Program-made: the position numbers and the translations under genes
Origin: Alopecurus myosuroides
Taxonomy: Eukaryota; Streptophyta; Magnoliopsida; Poales; Poaceae
Assembly (NCBI GenBank): GCA_028641055.1
Contig: CM054062.1
Coordinates: 23,258,536 to 23,322,535, forward strand
DNA length: 64,000 nucleotides
Direction: 5' to 3'
In this document: positions 23,483 through 34,994 of the stretch, one piece after another
How positions within the stretch are numbered: position 1 is the first letter of the stretch
Layout: every line of letters begins with the position of its first letter
The notes under the pieces: generated by a model
The model's input: only the letters and a program-made list of their open reading frames with translations
What the model was told of the DNA's origin: nothing
Databases searched by the model: none

Positions 23483-24849
23483 CTACTCGTCTGCAGCGTC
23501 GTCGAACTCCACAAAGTAGCCATCCTGGAAAGCATCGTAGTCATAGTCGTACTCTGCGTAAACCACAGCCCCAACGGGGTCAGTACATCCAAGTACTGGC
23601 AAGCAAGACTCACAGTTCATCAAAGAGTTACCCGTCAACACAAGCATTGATGCTTGGGATCAACGGAAGAAAGGGGTGATATGAAAGTTGCTGCTGGCTG
23701 CTCTAAACAACTACAGAAGATAACTACAAGTTCCGGCTAACAGAAAAGATAAGATCGAGGATTGTAACCAACTGAAAGATAACTTCAACCAAACCCATCC
23801 TGGATCTCGCCCCTTATCCAAAGAAGCAATCCGAGGATAACTCACACAGTTGTGATAAGGTGAATCAAGTTATTGTGTGAATAACCTATTACTAGTCAGG
23901 TTATTAATCATTGGGTGAAACATGATTGATCATTATGTTGAAGTTGTCCTGAGTACTTGTTAGCCAGTACTTTCACCAAGTAATCCATAACCGCGGAAAA
24001 CACGGCTTCTCGAGAAGATTATCCCTGCAGGGTTGCACCAATTTGGCCGTACACTCAAGAATAACCCGCCAGATGGGAAGCTAACCCACCAAGCGGGGTA
24101 CTCTACACAACCAACCATTCTCCGCATCAAGCCCAAAGCACCTTGGGCGCACGGCTAATCGAGCCCAGAAGAAAATGGACCCTCATAGCACTCTAAGAAC
24201 GTGTCCCCCTATATGCCGACTACAAAAGTTCCACCCTGCGCTGGGCTCGCAAAAACATGCATGCGGCAAATGGAAAACACGAACTAAATGAGGCGATTTG
24301 GACGAGATGCGAATCAGGTCAAGTTGAGGGGGGCGCCCATACTCGCTTCCCAAATGCGGGTAGTGCGCTCATCATGGATCAGTAGACAAGACCCTTTTCC
24401 TATTAGGGTCGACACTAGCAGGCTCCAAAACCACTCATGGGCCTCCTGCCGGTGCCTTATCATCAAGTTTTTATTACCATTAGCAATTAACAGGATTGAT
24501 TGATTAATAACGAGCCCCGGTACAGGATAATAAGATAGTAACAGTAGTAACCGACAACAGACTCGAGTAAAAGCAACCCTAAGCATGCTAGGTAATAACA
24601 GGCACAAGCAATGGCTGTAGGTATGGAGGTGGTGGCAATATCATAGCTCAAGGTATCATGTGATGGGTTCGGAGAACAAGCAACGATACATAGGGCTAGC
24701 AATAGTAGACAAAAAGATAGTATCGACAACAAGTGTGGAAAGGAACTCGATGATTCATGTGAGTGATAACTTGCCTGGCAGCTCAGTCTCGTACTGGGCT
24801 AGGTCCTGAGTAGTGGTGTCGTAAAGCTCGTCGGTACCAACGTCGTCGT
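23483..24849 (-). CDS. split acidic LTR ORF, element 2 3' LTR (exons 24775-24849 and 23483-23553)
   Basis: On the minus strand exon A (75 nt) follows TTAG and ends CTGCCAG before GCAAGTT. Exon B (71 nt) follows TTTACGCAG and ends in TAG. Compared with elements 1 and 3, exon A is 3 nt shorter and exon B 6 nt longer, so both indels keep the frame, and the split codon is GAG instead of GAC. The product is acidic and tyrosine-rich (DYDYD, then GYFVEFDDAADE at the C-terminus). No family is recognised and the first exon is unknown. The intron would be a GC-AG intron of about 1.2 kb. Confidence 0.48.
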
Positions 24850-25871
24850 CTAATCGAGAAGAAGCAAAACAACAACGAAGGAAGACGGGCAATCAATACA
24901 TGGCATAAGTGCACAAACATTGGATGATGCATGTCATGTTTAATAGATGCACCAAAATAACTTGATTGACATGAAACACAAGTTTAAATGGATTCCATAT
25001 GCAAAAAGGGTGCATATGGAAGCCCATGCTTGGAGTTGAATTAATTGTTCTATCACTAAGCATTAGGTGTAGTTGAATTAGTATGATGCATGCATGATGA
25101 ATAACAATAACATAACAAAGTTAATTGCAATTGGAATGATAGTTAATCATTTTAGAAAACATTAACAAGTTTGGAATTATTGGCACTTAATGGTGTTGAA
25201 CAAGTATTGATTGTTTTCAACAATTTAAAGTATGCAAAACCAATTACAAATTTTATATTTGAAAAGTTTATCAAATTTTAGTTGGATTACATGTTTCACA
25301 ATTTGAAATTGGACTTTGGATTAATTAGTTATGAATTAAACAATTTTAAACAATTTTTAATTGAATTAAACAAGATTTAAATAGTTTGGGCAATTAAAAT
25401 TGTTCAAACCAGAAAACAAAATTCATATTTGAATAGAGCATTCAAAATGGTGTGAAAAACATATTTTATTTGAATTATTTGAAAACAGTATGAATTAGTT
25501 ATGAATTATTTCAATTTGCATTTGAATTATTTGAATTTGAATTTAGATTGCATTTTGAAAAATTCAAAACAGAACACAAATTGCATATTTGGAAAGTTTA
25601 TAAAATTTGGATCAGAATAGACATCAAGTTTGCATTTGTTGGATTTATAAAATGGGAGATATTGAATTTTAAAGTTTTGATTTAATTCTGTTATTTAAAA
25701 AGAATTTGGAATTTTTGAAATTCGCAGAAAACCTTTTGCTACTCAGGTTCTATCTACCCACTGCCACTGCGCAGTGGGCCAGAGGGGCCAGCGTGGCGCA
25801 CACGCTGGCGTGGCTTCCAGTGCCACTGCCTGGTGGGGCTCTGCGCGTGGGAGAAAAACTCCAAAAAAAGT

Positions 25872-25945
25872 TTGTGGCTTCCGGGACTCGAACCCGTGCC
25901 CGCTCGCGAAAATTCAGAGGGAAGCTACCACTGCGCTGTGCTCGA
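25872..25945 (-). other. tRNA-like module in the element 2 3' LTR
   Basis: In the sense direction AGCGCAGTGGTAGC is followed, about 30 nt later, by GGGTTCGAGTCC, an exact B-box inside a T-arm stem (CGGG/CCCG). The 5' LTR copy is at 36017-36090. It is the best match to tRNA promoter boxes among the LTRs here. A complete cloverleaf is not evident. Confidence 0.55.
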
Positions 25946-27321
25946 ACGTTTGACAGGGAAACATGCGCAGCCAAGGTAACGTTCAGAAGCGGGGTTAACT
26001 GAATTTTTACGCGCGCGCGCTAACTGAACTTGACAGAGATAAACCGGCGGCGATCACCGTTGTGCCGTGCCCGTGGCTGCTGCAAGGTGGTGCTGGGTGC
26101 AGTGCAGTGTGTGCACGGATGCGGTGATGCTTGCGCATCCACAGAGAGAGAGAGGAAGGTGCGTGGCGAGCTCACCGGCGTGCAGAACGAAGCAGAGGCT
26201 CGACGTTGGCTGACGGCGGCGTCGAGGACGGCGTGGTCGATCTCGGGCTCCTCCGCGAGCGAGCAGGTGTCCAACGTGAAGCAGGGATGGAGGCGGTGCG
26301 GATTCCAGGGTTTTGGTAGCTAGGAGGGAGTCGAGGGTGGCGAGGCCATGGCGATCTTCAGAGGATTGGCGCCGGCGATGGAAATCAGAGAGGGGGAGCG
26401 AGGGATTCCGGCGAGAGAGAGATATTTGTGGCGGCGCTGAGGAACCCTAGGACGATAGGGGGTACAGGGGTGCCCTAGGCTCGCTTATATAGGGTGGAGG
26501 CGCTGCGGTGGCCGCCGTGGTCGCGCGCGGTCGCCGTGGAGGCCTCCGATGGGCGCCGTACGGGAGGACGAAGAAGGAGGGCGCGCGCACGAATCTCCGC
26601 GCAGCTCGAAACGGTAAGTTGTGCTGCGTGGGCTGGGCTGCTGCGCGCTAGGGCTAGGTGGGCTTGGGCCAAGCGGTAGATTAGGTGCTGCTGCTCGCTT
26701 CTCCTTTTATTCTTTTCTGTTTTTATATTTTTTTTTTTGCAGATTGCTTTTGGAAGAAAGTTGTTAAGGTTTTAATCAAGGAAAATTCTAGAAAAATTTA
26801 GTTAAGCTTTTTAGACAATTAGAAACCACACTGTAAACTTGGATTTCAAAAATTGAAATTTAAAATTATGGTTTGTGTTTGAATTCAAAATAGAGGGATT
26901 TGAGTTTAATAAAATCTTTGATAAAACATGTATAAAAATAGGGTTACCCCTAGGGTTTTAGAATGATTTAGAGGGAAGAAATGTTTGGTGATTTTTATGG
27001 TTCCCAAAAGGTACTGATTGAGAATTTGGAAATGGTTTGAATTTAATTGGTGGAAATAAAGGAATGATTTGAGGCAACAATTTAATAAGTGAAAACAAGG
27101 AATAAAAGGGTTGTTTTTATTTGTTATTTTGGTTCCAAAGGTTGTAACAGAGCAAGTATGAAACCATGTTTGAAAAAGGTTTGAATTTGAGTTGTGAAAA
27201 CAGAATAAAACAGATGGAAAACAAATGCAAACAATAAGTAAACATGATGACATGATGCATTGCTTGAAATAAGACAAAGAACAAAGCATTCTAGGGGTAT
27301 TTTCATACTTGGGATGTTACA

Positions 27322-27359
27322 AAACGCCCCCCCTTGAAGGAATCGCGCCCCGAGATTCC
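27322..27359 (-). promoter_or_regulatory. polypurine tract and hairpin of element 2
   Basis: On the minus strand the pol stop is followed by GGAATC...GATTCC around a G/C-rich loop, then AAGGGGGGGCGTTT and the 3' LTR start. The G-run is the expected polypurine primer for plus-strand synthesis. Confidence 0.75.
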
Positions 27360-30300
27360 CTACTGAGAAATGAACAGGTCCGGATACTTCTTGCGAAGAT
27401 CCTCCTCGGTCTCCCATGTTGCCTCTTTATCAGAATGATGCGACCATTGGACTTTCAAGAACTTGGTGCTCTTGTTGCGAGTCTTACGAACGGTCTCATC
27501 GAGAATTTTGATAGGGTGCTCCTCATAAGATAGATCATCTTGCAGCTCAATGGAATCATGATCAACTGCACGATCTGGATCTTTGAAACACTTCTTGAGT
27601 TGTGACACGTGGAACACATCGTGCACTTTGGATAGTTTTTCTGGAAGTTCAAGACGATAAGCATTCTCTGCACGTCTTGAGAGGATGTTGAAAGGGCCAA
27701 TGTATCTTGGTGCAAGCTTTCCTTTCACACCAAAACGATGAGTGCCTCTGAGGGGAGTTACACGGAGATATGCCTTATCACCAGGTGCATAGACCATATC
27801 CCTGTGCTTGCTATCATAATAGCTCTTCTGACGAGATTGAGCAATCCTGAGATTGTCACGAATGATACGAACTTTCTCCTCGGCTTCCTTAACAATGTCA
27901 GGGCCTAAAAGTGAACGTTCACCAGCTCCAGACCAATTGATTGGACTCCTGCATCTGCGACCATACAGTGCCTCAAATGGTGCCATGCCTAGGCTTGCCT
28001 GGTAGCTGTTGTTGTAGGAGAATTCAGCATATGGAAGGCAATCCTCCCATTTCATGCCAAAGGAGAGACCACATGCTCTGAGCATATCCTCGAGAATCTG
28101 ATTGACTCTTTCGACTTGCCCCTGAGACTGAGGGTGATAAGCTGTGCTGAACAGAAGTTTAGTGCCCAATGCTTCTTGAAAGCTCTTCCAGAAATGAGAA
28201 GTGAAAATACTTCCACGGTCTGAGCTTATTTCCAATGGAACACCATGAAGGGGAACAACCTTTGCTGTGTAGAGCTCTGCTAACTGGCTAGCTGAGATAG
28301 TTTCCTTTACAGCATAGAAGTGAGCAACCTTAGTGAGACGATCAATAACAACGAAGATTGCATCGTTGCCCTTCCTGGACTTTGGAAACCCAGTAACGAA
28401 GTCCATTTCAATCATGTCCCATTTCCACTCAGGAATTTTCAGAGGTTGGAGTAGACCTGCTGTCTTCTGATGGACTGCCTTAACACGTTGACAAACGTCG
28501 CATTCAGAAACGTATTGAGCAATTTCACGTTTCATGCCAGGCCACCAATACAGAGTCTTGAGATCCTGGTACATCTTTGTACTTCCAGGGTGAATGGATA
28601 GAGGAGTTTCATGAGCCTCCTTGAGAATGATATCCTTGAGACTTTGAATCTGAGGGACTGCAATGCGTCCTTCGAAGAACACCGTTCCCTTGTCATCAAT
28701 TGAGAAGGACTTGAATTTATCATTGCCCTCCTTGATGTGATCCACAATCTTCTTGATTTCATTATCACGAAGTTGTTCAGAACGAATCTTGTCCTCGAGA
28801 GTTGGACTGGCTGTCAAGCTAGCAAGGTATCCTTCAGGAACAAGACCAAGATTCAGCTTCTGGAATTCCTCATGAAGTGGAGGTTGGCTTTCCATGATCA
28901 TGAGATTATTGCAATAGGATTTGCGACTGAGAGCATCGGCCATAACATTAGCCTTGCCTGGAGTGTAAGAAATGGTGAGATCAAAGTCTTTAATCTTCTC
29001 AATCCATCTCCTTTGCCTGAGGTTCAGATCTGGCTGAGTGAAGATGTATTTCAGACTCTTATGATCGGAAAAGATTTCAGTTTTGTTACCCAACAAGTAT
29101 TGTCTCCATTTCTTGAGGGCAAACACAACTGCTGCAAGTTCAAGATCATGAGTGGGATAGTTTTGCTCATGTGGGTTCAACTGACGTGAAGCATAAGCCA
29201 CAACTTGACGTTCTTGCATAAGAACTGCTCCTAGGCCTTGGAGAGATGCATCACAGAATATCTGGAAAGGTTTGGTAGTGTCGGGGCCAACTAGAACAGG
29301 TGTGGAAGTGAGTTTAGTCTTTAGGAGGTTGAAACTCTCATCACATTGTGGAGTCCAAACGAACTTTTTGTCCTTCTTTGTGAGATCAGTGAGAGGTTTA
29401 GCAATCTTGGAAAAGTTTTGGACGAAACGACGGCAATAGCTAGCCAAGCCAAGAAAACTTCTGACTTGCTTCACCGTCTTAGGGGGTTTCCAGTCAACAA
29501 TTGCCTTAACCTTTTCCGGGTCAATGGCTATGCCTTTGGCAGAGATGATATGACCAAGATATGCAACTTCTGGAATCCAGAACTCACATTTGGAAAACTT
29601 GGCATACAGACGATGCTCGCGAAGTTTCATGAGAGTGAGACGAAGGTGTTCTCCATGCTCTTCCTCGGATTTTGAGTAGACTAGAATGTCATCAAGATAT
29701 ACCACAACGAACTTGTCGAGGTATTCATGGAAGACAGAATTCATGAGTCTTGAGAAGGTCGCCGGTGCATTGGTGAGACCAAAGGACATGACGGTGTATT
29801 CATATAGACCGTACCTAGTGGTGAAAGCTGTCTTAGGAATATCTTCCTTTCTGATCTTTATCTGATGGTAACCCATCCTCAAGTCCAATTTTGAGAATAT
29901 TGAGGCTCCAGCAAGTTGATCAAAAAGATCATCGATACGAGGAAGTGGATACTTGTTCTTGATGGTTTTCTCGTTGAGAGGACGATAGTCAACCACGAGT
30001 CTCTTAGTTTGATCCTTCTTGGCAACAAACAGAGTTGGGCAACCCCAAGCGGAGGAACTAGGCTGAATGAAACCTTTGTCCATATACATATCGATTTGCT
30101 CCTTCAACAATTTCAGTTCAGGAGGAGCTATCTTATATGGATGCTTAGAGATTGGAGCAGTACCTGGCTCAAGCTCGATCACGAACTCAACTGCTCTGTC
30201 CGGAGGCATCCCTGGCAACTCTTCTGGAAAGACGTCAGGGAATTCACAAACCACCGGAACATTTTCAATTGCAGGTAGGGGTTTGGCATCGAGGCTGAAC

Positions 30301-31748
30301 AGCTGAACAGAAGTTGATCCATATGGAGAATAGACTATCTGGCCTGAAGTGTGGGAGAGAGTTATTGACTTTTGAGCACAGTCAATTTTAGCTTTGTGGG
30401 TCTTCAACCAATCCATACCCAGAATGACATCAATGTCAGAATTTCCCAGCAACATGAGTGAAGCAAGGAATACACGACCTCCAATTAGGATCTCATTGTC
30501 CATGCTTATCTTGGAAGTCAACATTTGCGGTCCCGGAGAGTGAACAGTCATTTGATTGCTTAGCGGAACCAGAGCTAGGTTGTATGCTTTTGCAAAAATC
30601 TTTGACACAAATGAATGCGATGCTCCAGTATCAAACAACACTTTAGCTGGAATAGAGTTTACGGGTAATATACCGAGAACGACGTCAGCAGCCTCTTCGG
30701 CTTTGTCGGCCTTGATATGGTTCACCCTCGCGTTCCTCCCGACAGGCCTATTGTTGGAGTTGAAGGCTTTAGCCGGAGGAGCACGAACCATAGCCTGGTT
30801 GGTGTTGGGGCGAGGAGGTAGGGGTAGCTGCTTCTGAGTGCACTTATCAGCATAATGTCCAGTATCCTTGCACTTGTAGCAAGTGACGATACGAGAAGGA
30901 CCTAGCCTTGGCTGCCCCATCGGAAACCTCTGACCCTGCATCTGAGATGGGTTGGGTGGGCGGGGACCAAAGCCTGGAGAAGCTTGGGCATTTGGAGCCC
31001 GAGTGACAGCACCATTTGGCACCCAGATGCGGCGCTTCTGCGGAGGGGTGGTCATGTTGGAGGAGGAACCACCCTCACGCGAGTGCTTGCGCGACTCTTC
31101 GAACGCCTTGCGCCCATTCTCCTCATTGAGCGCGGTGTTCACAAGCTCCACGAAGTCCTTGCACTTGATGTTGGTGAGAGCGTACTTCAGTTCCGGGTTA
31201 AAACCTCGGCGGAACCTTGCCATCTTCTTGGCTTCGGTGGACACTTCGTCACCAGCGTACCGAGCGAGACGATTGAACTCGTTCTGGTAGCCGAGAACGT
31301 CCAGCTTGCCCTGTCTGAGAGAGCAGAATTCCTCACGCATCTTTTCCATGAGACCATCCGGGATGTGGTGCTTCAGGAAGGCATCCTTGAAACATCCCCA
31401 GTTGATAGGAAAGCCAGCCCTCATGGCCTGGTAGTTCTCCCACCAAGTAGCTGCCTGACCCTTCAGTAGGTAGGTGGCGTACTTGACCTTATCCTCTTCA
31501 GCAACATGAGCTATCTCCAGAGCTCTTGCTACGTCACGGATCCAGTCATCAGCATCCAGGGGCTCACGTGTTGCCACGAAAGCTTTTGGGCCCAAGCTGA
31601 GGAAGTCCTTGATGGTGACCCTTGGAGCATTCTGGTTGTGTTGCTGGTTAGCCTGGATCTGGGCCATCTGTGTCACCACTTGGGTCATCTGAGCCAACAG
31701 CTCCCCCATTGGTGGTGGCGGTGGCGGGTTGTTCCTGGTTGGAGGCAT
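27360..31748 (-). CDS. gag-pol: gag-pol polyprotein (Gag, protease, RT, RNase H, integrase, chromodomain), intact
   Basis: The single ORF of 1462 residues starts at the ATG of MPPTRNN (31746-31748); an upstream in-frame extension has no ATG. Approximate residues: Gag 1-290 (capsid motif TWWENY near 101), CCHC zinc knuckle [14 protein letters not shown] 290-303, aspartic protease [10 protein letters not shown] about 371-380, RT about 500-750 with catalytic YLDD at 684-687 (29688-29699), RNase H with FCDAS near 831, and the integrase zinc module with CDVC near 1083. The DDE residues are near 1116, 1177 and 1213 (35 residues between the last two), GPF is near 1351, and the chromodomain is about 1405-1460. 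The protein packages element RNA, copies it and inserts the DNA; in this class the chromodomain is known to bias insertion toward heterochromatin. No frameshift or stop is seen, unlike the copies in elements 1 and 3. Confidence 0.96.
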   Translation of the reverse strand: MPPTRNNPPPPPPMGELLAQMTQVVTQMAQIQANQQHNQNAPRVTIKDFLSLGPKAFVATREPLDADDWIRDVARALEIAHVAEEDKVKYATYLLKGQAATWWENYQAMRAGFPINWGCFKDAFLKHHIPDGLMEKMREEFCSLRQGKLDVLGYQNEFNRLARYAGDEVSTEAKKMARFRRGFNPELKYALTNIKCKDFVELVNTALNEENGRKAFEESRKHSREGGSSSNMTTPPQKRRIWVPNGAVTRAPNAQASPGFGPRPPNPSQMQGQRFPMGQPRLGPSRIVTCYKCKDTGHYADKCTQKQLPLPPRPNTNQAMVRAPPAKAFNSNNRPVGRNARVNHIKADKAEEAADVVLGILPVNSIPAKVLFDTGASHSFVSKIFAKAYNLALVPLSNQMTVHSPGPQMLTSKISMDNEILIGGRVFLASLMLLGNSDIDVILGMDWLKTHKAKIDCAQKSITLSHTSGQIVYSPYGSTSVQLFSLDAKPLPAIENVPVVCEFPDVFPEELPGMPPDRAVEFVIELEPGTAPISKHPYKIAPPELKLLKEQIDMYMDKGFIQPSSSAWGCPTLFVAKKDQTKRLVVDYRPLNEKTIKNKYPLPRIDDLFDQLAGASIFSKLDLRMGYHQIKIRKEDIPKTAFTTRYGLYEYTVMSFGLTNAPATFSRLMNSVFHEYLDKFVVVYLDDILVYSKSEEEHGEHLRLTLMKLREHRLYAKFSKCEFWIPEVAYLGHIISAKGIAIDPEKVKAIVDWKPPKTVKQVRSFLGLASYCRRFVQNFSKIAKPLTDLTKKDKKFVWTPQCDESFNLLKTKLTSTPVLVGPDTTKPFQIFCDASLQGLGAVLMQERQVVAYASRQLNPHEQNYPTHDLELAAVVFALKKWRQYLLGNKTEIFSDHKSLKYIFTQPDLNLRQRRWIEKIKDFDLTISYTPGKANVMADALSRKSYCNNLMIMESQPPLHEEFQKLNLGLVPEGYLASLTASPTLEDKIRSEQLRDNEIKKIVDHIKEGNDKFKSFSIDDKGTVFFEGRIAVPQIQSLKDIILKEAHETPLSIHPGSTKMYQDLKTLYWWPGMKREIAQYVSECDVCQRVKAVHQKTAGLLQPLKIPEWKWDMIEMDFVTGFPKSRKGNDAIFVVIDRLTKVAHFYAVKETISASQLAELYTAKVVPLHGVPLEISSDRGSIFTSHFWKSFQEALGTKLLFSTAYHPQSQGQVERVNQILEDMLRACGLSFGMKWEDCLPYAEFSYNNSYQASLGMAPFEALYGRRCRSPINWSGAGERSLLGPDIVKEAEEKVRIIRDNLRIAQSRQKSYYDSKHRDMVYAPGDKAYLRVTPLRGTHRFGVKGKLAPRYIGPFNILSRRAENAYRLELPEKLSKVHDVFHVSQLKKCFKDPDRAVDHDSIELQDDLSYEEHPIKILDETVRKTRNKSTKFLKVQWSHHSDKEATWETEEDLRKKYPDLFISQ

Positions 31749-31958
31749 CCTGAACAAAATTCATTTTAGCACGACAACAGAAAAGGATAGACTTGGTAAC
31801 CGAAAGACAGATTATTCCGACGCATGAATAGATAACCAACAGGTACATCATCACATGTTCAAATACATCAGAATATCCAACAGACCAACACATGGTTCGA
31901 AAACGAAAGGATAAACTAGACACAGCTAGTAATGGATACAACGGTACTCCCATGCTCA

Positions 31959-32774
31959 TCACGCAGGACGGCGGTGAGTAGTACGACGAGAGATACGGTG
32001 AGGAGGAATCCCACGGAAGTAGATATCACGACGATCCATGTAGATAGGAACTGCTCTGAGAGCAACTCTCGGTGTCGTGAAGTAGGAAGCGTCGTATCCC
32101 TGTGCTCCAAAGCGGGGAATCCCTGTGTAACCAGCTCCGAGGTCGAGAAGTGGGCCTCTGATCGGCTCGTAACCTCCAGCATCTGGCAACGGAAGACCAG
32201 CTGGCTGAACGACACGTGCGAAGCGCTCGTCTCCAACAAAGTCTGTGGTGTACGTCGCCAGACGAGTGAGAGCAAGGTGGAGCTGCTCCCTGACTGAGGC
32301 TAACTCCTGAGAAAGTGCGGAAGCAACGGCATCACTGTGACTAGCGAACTGGGCAATGACCTGGAGCCTGGAGCTATCAGTCTCGTAGGTATCCATGTCG
32401 CGGTGGATAGTGAAGTGAGCTCCCGCTGCCGTGATGTAACCACGGGGAATGTGACGAAAACTGGACTTATCAAACCCCCAGTAGTCAGCACGGAGAACGG
32501 TGATACTCACGTACGCTGCCTGCTGCACTGCCATATCCACTGTGGACCCTACTGCCTCGTACTGGTGTGCAATGCTCCTGCCATCATCCGACAGAATGTA
32601 GACGATAGCTCGGTAGCAAGTCTGGTCACACTCTCGCTGGTGCTCGTAGACCTGGTACTCTGGTGCCCAACGGAACCCCAGAAAGGTAACCATGTCTCTC
32701 AGCAACTCCGGGAAACCGGCGGTGCTCTCACAGCGAGTCATGCGAACCACCTGCGGATAGTAGTTGAGACCCAT
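31959..32774 (-). CDS. pre-gag ORF, conserved protein of unknown function (about 271 aa)
   Basis: An open frame lies between the primer site and gag, in sense orientation, ending 210 nt before the gag ATG. The first ATG in frame is at 32772-32774, directly after CTGCAG, which could also be a 3' splice site. A second Met (VRMTRCES) is shared with element 3, and from it both copies are 260 residues with no indel and about 81% identity by eye. Residues 12-86 of that numbering (PEYQVYE ... CYRAIVYIL ... GSTVDMAVQQAAYVS) follow the spacing of a double-stranded-RNA-binding domain: a P-x-Y turn, a beta hairpin, then an alanine-rich helix. About 135-165 could be a coiled coil. The C-terminus is basic (HRISRRTTHRRPA). 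The domain idea is inference. I recognise no named family. Confidence 0.72.
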   Translation of the reverse strand: MGLNYYPQVVRMTRCESTAGFPELLRDMVTFLGFRWAPEYQVYEHQRECDQTCYRAIVYILSDDGRSIAHQYEAVGSTVDMAVQQAAYVSITVLRADYWGFDKSSFRHIPRGYITAAGAHFTIHRDMDTYETDSSRLQVIAQFASHSDAVASALSQELASVREQLHLALTRLATYTTDFVGDERFARVVQPAGLPLPDAGGYEPIRGPLLDLGAGYTGIPRFGAQGYDASYFTTPRVALRAVPIYMDRRDIYFRGIPPHRISRRTTHRRPA

Positions 32775-33136
32775 CTGCAGATTATTTGGAAGGTTTTGAT
32801 TAGACTCCGGTAGATGAAAAAGGATGTGGAAAACAACAACAAGGTTCAACGGATGATAATGATGTTGAAAAGAACATGATATCGAAGCAACATCGGGAAA
32901 ACGAGACCAAAAGTCCTGAGGTACTACAGAGAACCCAAAACACGTGAAATCCTAACTTGAAAGTTTAGGTGAGAACAGAAAACAACGTTTCACTTCCTTA
33001 CCAGAAAAGGGTGGGTGGGTGGGGAAAGAAGAAAAATGGCAGAATTCCTACTCTCACGTTTCATTTTTCCTATATAGCTACAAAATAGTTTCTAGACTCA
33101 ACTGCGACCAGTAAAAAGGGATCCTACAGGCAGACA

Positions 33137-33149
33137 GGCTCTGATACCA
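33137..33149 (-). promoter_or_regulatory. primer binding site of element 2 (tRNA-Met type)
   Basis: On the minus strand TGGTATCAGAGCC lies two bases after the 5' LTR end. It matches the 3' end of plant initiator tRNA-Met and fixes element orientation. Element 3 has the identical site at 38840-38852. Between it and the pre-gag ORF (32775-33136) I see only leader sequence. Confidence 0.88.
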
Positions 33150-33330
33150 TTTGTCGCACCCAGGGTTTCTAGAGGATACTCTCCGCACGAACTGGAAGTC
33201 AGGTGCTTGGATTATGGGGCATACATGCTCCCACGTCCCAGCTTCCTGGTAGGCCTGCGCTTATGCGCGACAACACAAGCCCTGCTTCCACCGTCGAAGT
33301 AAACTATCCGCTAGGAACCTAAAGGCACTA

Positions 33331-33374
33331 CTGTCGACGTACTTCATAATCAAACACGCACGGTACGTCAACAG
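33331..33374 (-). other. conserved LTR hairpin (element 2, 5' LTR)
   Basis: This has the same arms and loop as at 23186-23229, about 180 bp before the LTR end. In this LTR it would lie in the leader of the genomic RNA. Confidence 0.55.
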
Positions 33375-33627
33375 TTTGGTACGAATGATAACACAGAATG
33401 TCTCTAAGACACAAAAGAATGAAATAAGTGCAACTGGCCTTCACTAAGGCAGAAAATATCGAATACAGTCATCCAGAGGACACATGTCCCAACATATCAT
33501 CCATTACAACAGCGGAAGCAATCAAAGGGGTCTGAGTACAGACAAATCCATGGCTTAAGAAGCCGGAGAAATTAAAGAAAAGCGAAGCCCATCCACGTAG
33601 GTCTGGATCCTGCCCTGGTCCAGCTAA

Positions 33628-34994
33628 CTACTCGTCTGCAGCGTCGTCGAACTCCACAAAGTAGCCATCCTGGAAAGCATCGTAGTCATAGTCGTACTCT
33701 GCGTAAACCACAGCCCCAACGGGGTCAGTACATCCAAGTACTGGCAAGCAAGACTCACAGTTCATCAAAGAGTTACCCGTCAACACAAGCATTGATGCTT
33801 GGGATCAACGGAAGAAAGGGGTGATATGAAAGTTGCTGCTGGCTGCTCTAAACAACTACAGAAGATAACTACAAGTTCCGGCTAACAGAAAAGATAAGAT
33901 CGAGGATTGTAACCAACTGAAAGATAACTTCAACCAAACCCATCCTGGATCTCGCCCCTTATCCAAAGAAGCAATCCGAGGATAACTCACACAGTTGTGA
34001 TAAGGTGAATCAAGTTATTGTGTGAATAACCTATTACTAGTCAGGTTATTAATCATTGGGTGAAACATGATTGATCATTATGTTGAAGTTGTCCTGAGTA
34101 CTTGTTAGCCAGTACTTTCACCAAGTAATCCATAACCGCGGAAAACACGGCTTCTCGAGAAGATTATCCCTGCAGGGTTGCACCAATTTGGCCGTACACT
34201 CAAGAATAACCCGCCAGATGGGAAGCTAACCCACCAAGCGGGGTACTCTACACAACCAACCATTCTCCGCATCAAGCCCAAAGCACCTTGGGTGCACGGC
34301 TAATCGAGCCCAGAAGAAAATGGACCCTCATAGCACTCTAAGAACGTGTCCCCCTATATGCCGACTACAAAAGTTCCACCCTGCGCTGGGCTCGCAAAAA
34401 CATGCATGCGGCAAATGGAAAACACGAACTAAATGAGGCGATTTGGACGAGATGCGAATCAGGTCAAGTTGAGGGGGGCGCCCATACTCGCTTCCCAAAT
34501 GCGGGTAGTGCGCTCATCATGGATCAGTAGACAAGACCCTTTTCCTATTAGGGTCGACACTAGCAGGCTCCAAAACCACTCATGGGCCTCCTGCCGGTGC
34601 CTTATCATCAAGTTTTTATTACCATTAGCAATTAACAGGATTGATTGATTAATAACGAGCCCCGGTACAGGATAATAAGATAGTAACAGTAGTAACCGAC
34701 AACAGACTCGAGTAAAAGCAACCCTAAGCATGCTAGGTAATAACAGGCACAAGCAATGGCTGTAGGTATGGAGGTGGTGGCAATATCATAGCTCAAGGTA
34801 TCATGTGATGGGTTCGGAGAACAAGCAACGATACATAGGGCTAGCAATAGTAGACAAAAAGATAGTATCGACAACAAGTGTGGAAAGGAACTCGATGATT
34901 CATGTGAGTGATAACTTGCCTGGCAGCTCAGTCTCGTACTGGGCTAGGTCCTGAGTAGTGGTGTCGTAAAGCTCGTCGGTACCAACGTCGTCGT
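33628..34994 (-). CDS. split acidic LTR ORF, element 2 5' LTR (exons 34920-34994 and 33628-33698)
   Basis: This copy is identical in layout to the one at 23483-24849: 75-nt exon A ending CAG before GCAAGT, an intron of about 1.2 kb, and a 71-nt exon B ending in TAG. Because it lies downstream of the TATA box at 36629-36636 and upstream of the pre-gag ORF, a spliced transcript from this LTR could carry it ahead of the pre-gag and gag-pol frames. The first exon and start codon are not resolved. Confidence 0.48.

Larger units (their letters stand above)
23007..27321 (-). repeat. 3' LTR of element 2 (4315 bp)
   Basis: Minus-strand LTR from TGTAACATCCCAAGTATG (27321) to GGGTGCGACA (23007). TATATAAG lies at 26484-26491, followed by a GC-rich leader. 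The differences from the 5' LTR that I could see are near 24148, 24869, 25109, 25189, 26309, 26485 and 26628; most are transitions. Confidence 0.95.

Noticed and set aside
25872..25945. Functional tRNA gene
   Set aside because: A-box and B-box are good but no full acceptor and anticodon stems can be drawn; kept as a tRNA-like module only.
23007..27321. Possible 4.3 kb segmental duplication or assembly error with 33152-37466
   Set aside because: Both copies have LTR ends, lie at the two ends of one element with matching TCCAT duplications, and differ at several bases, as a young LTR pair should.
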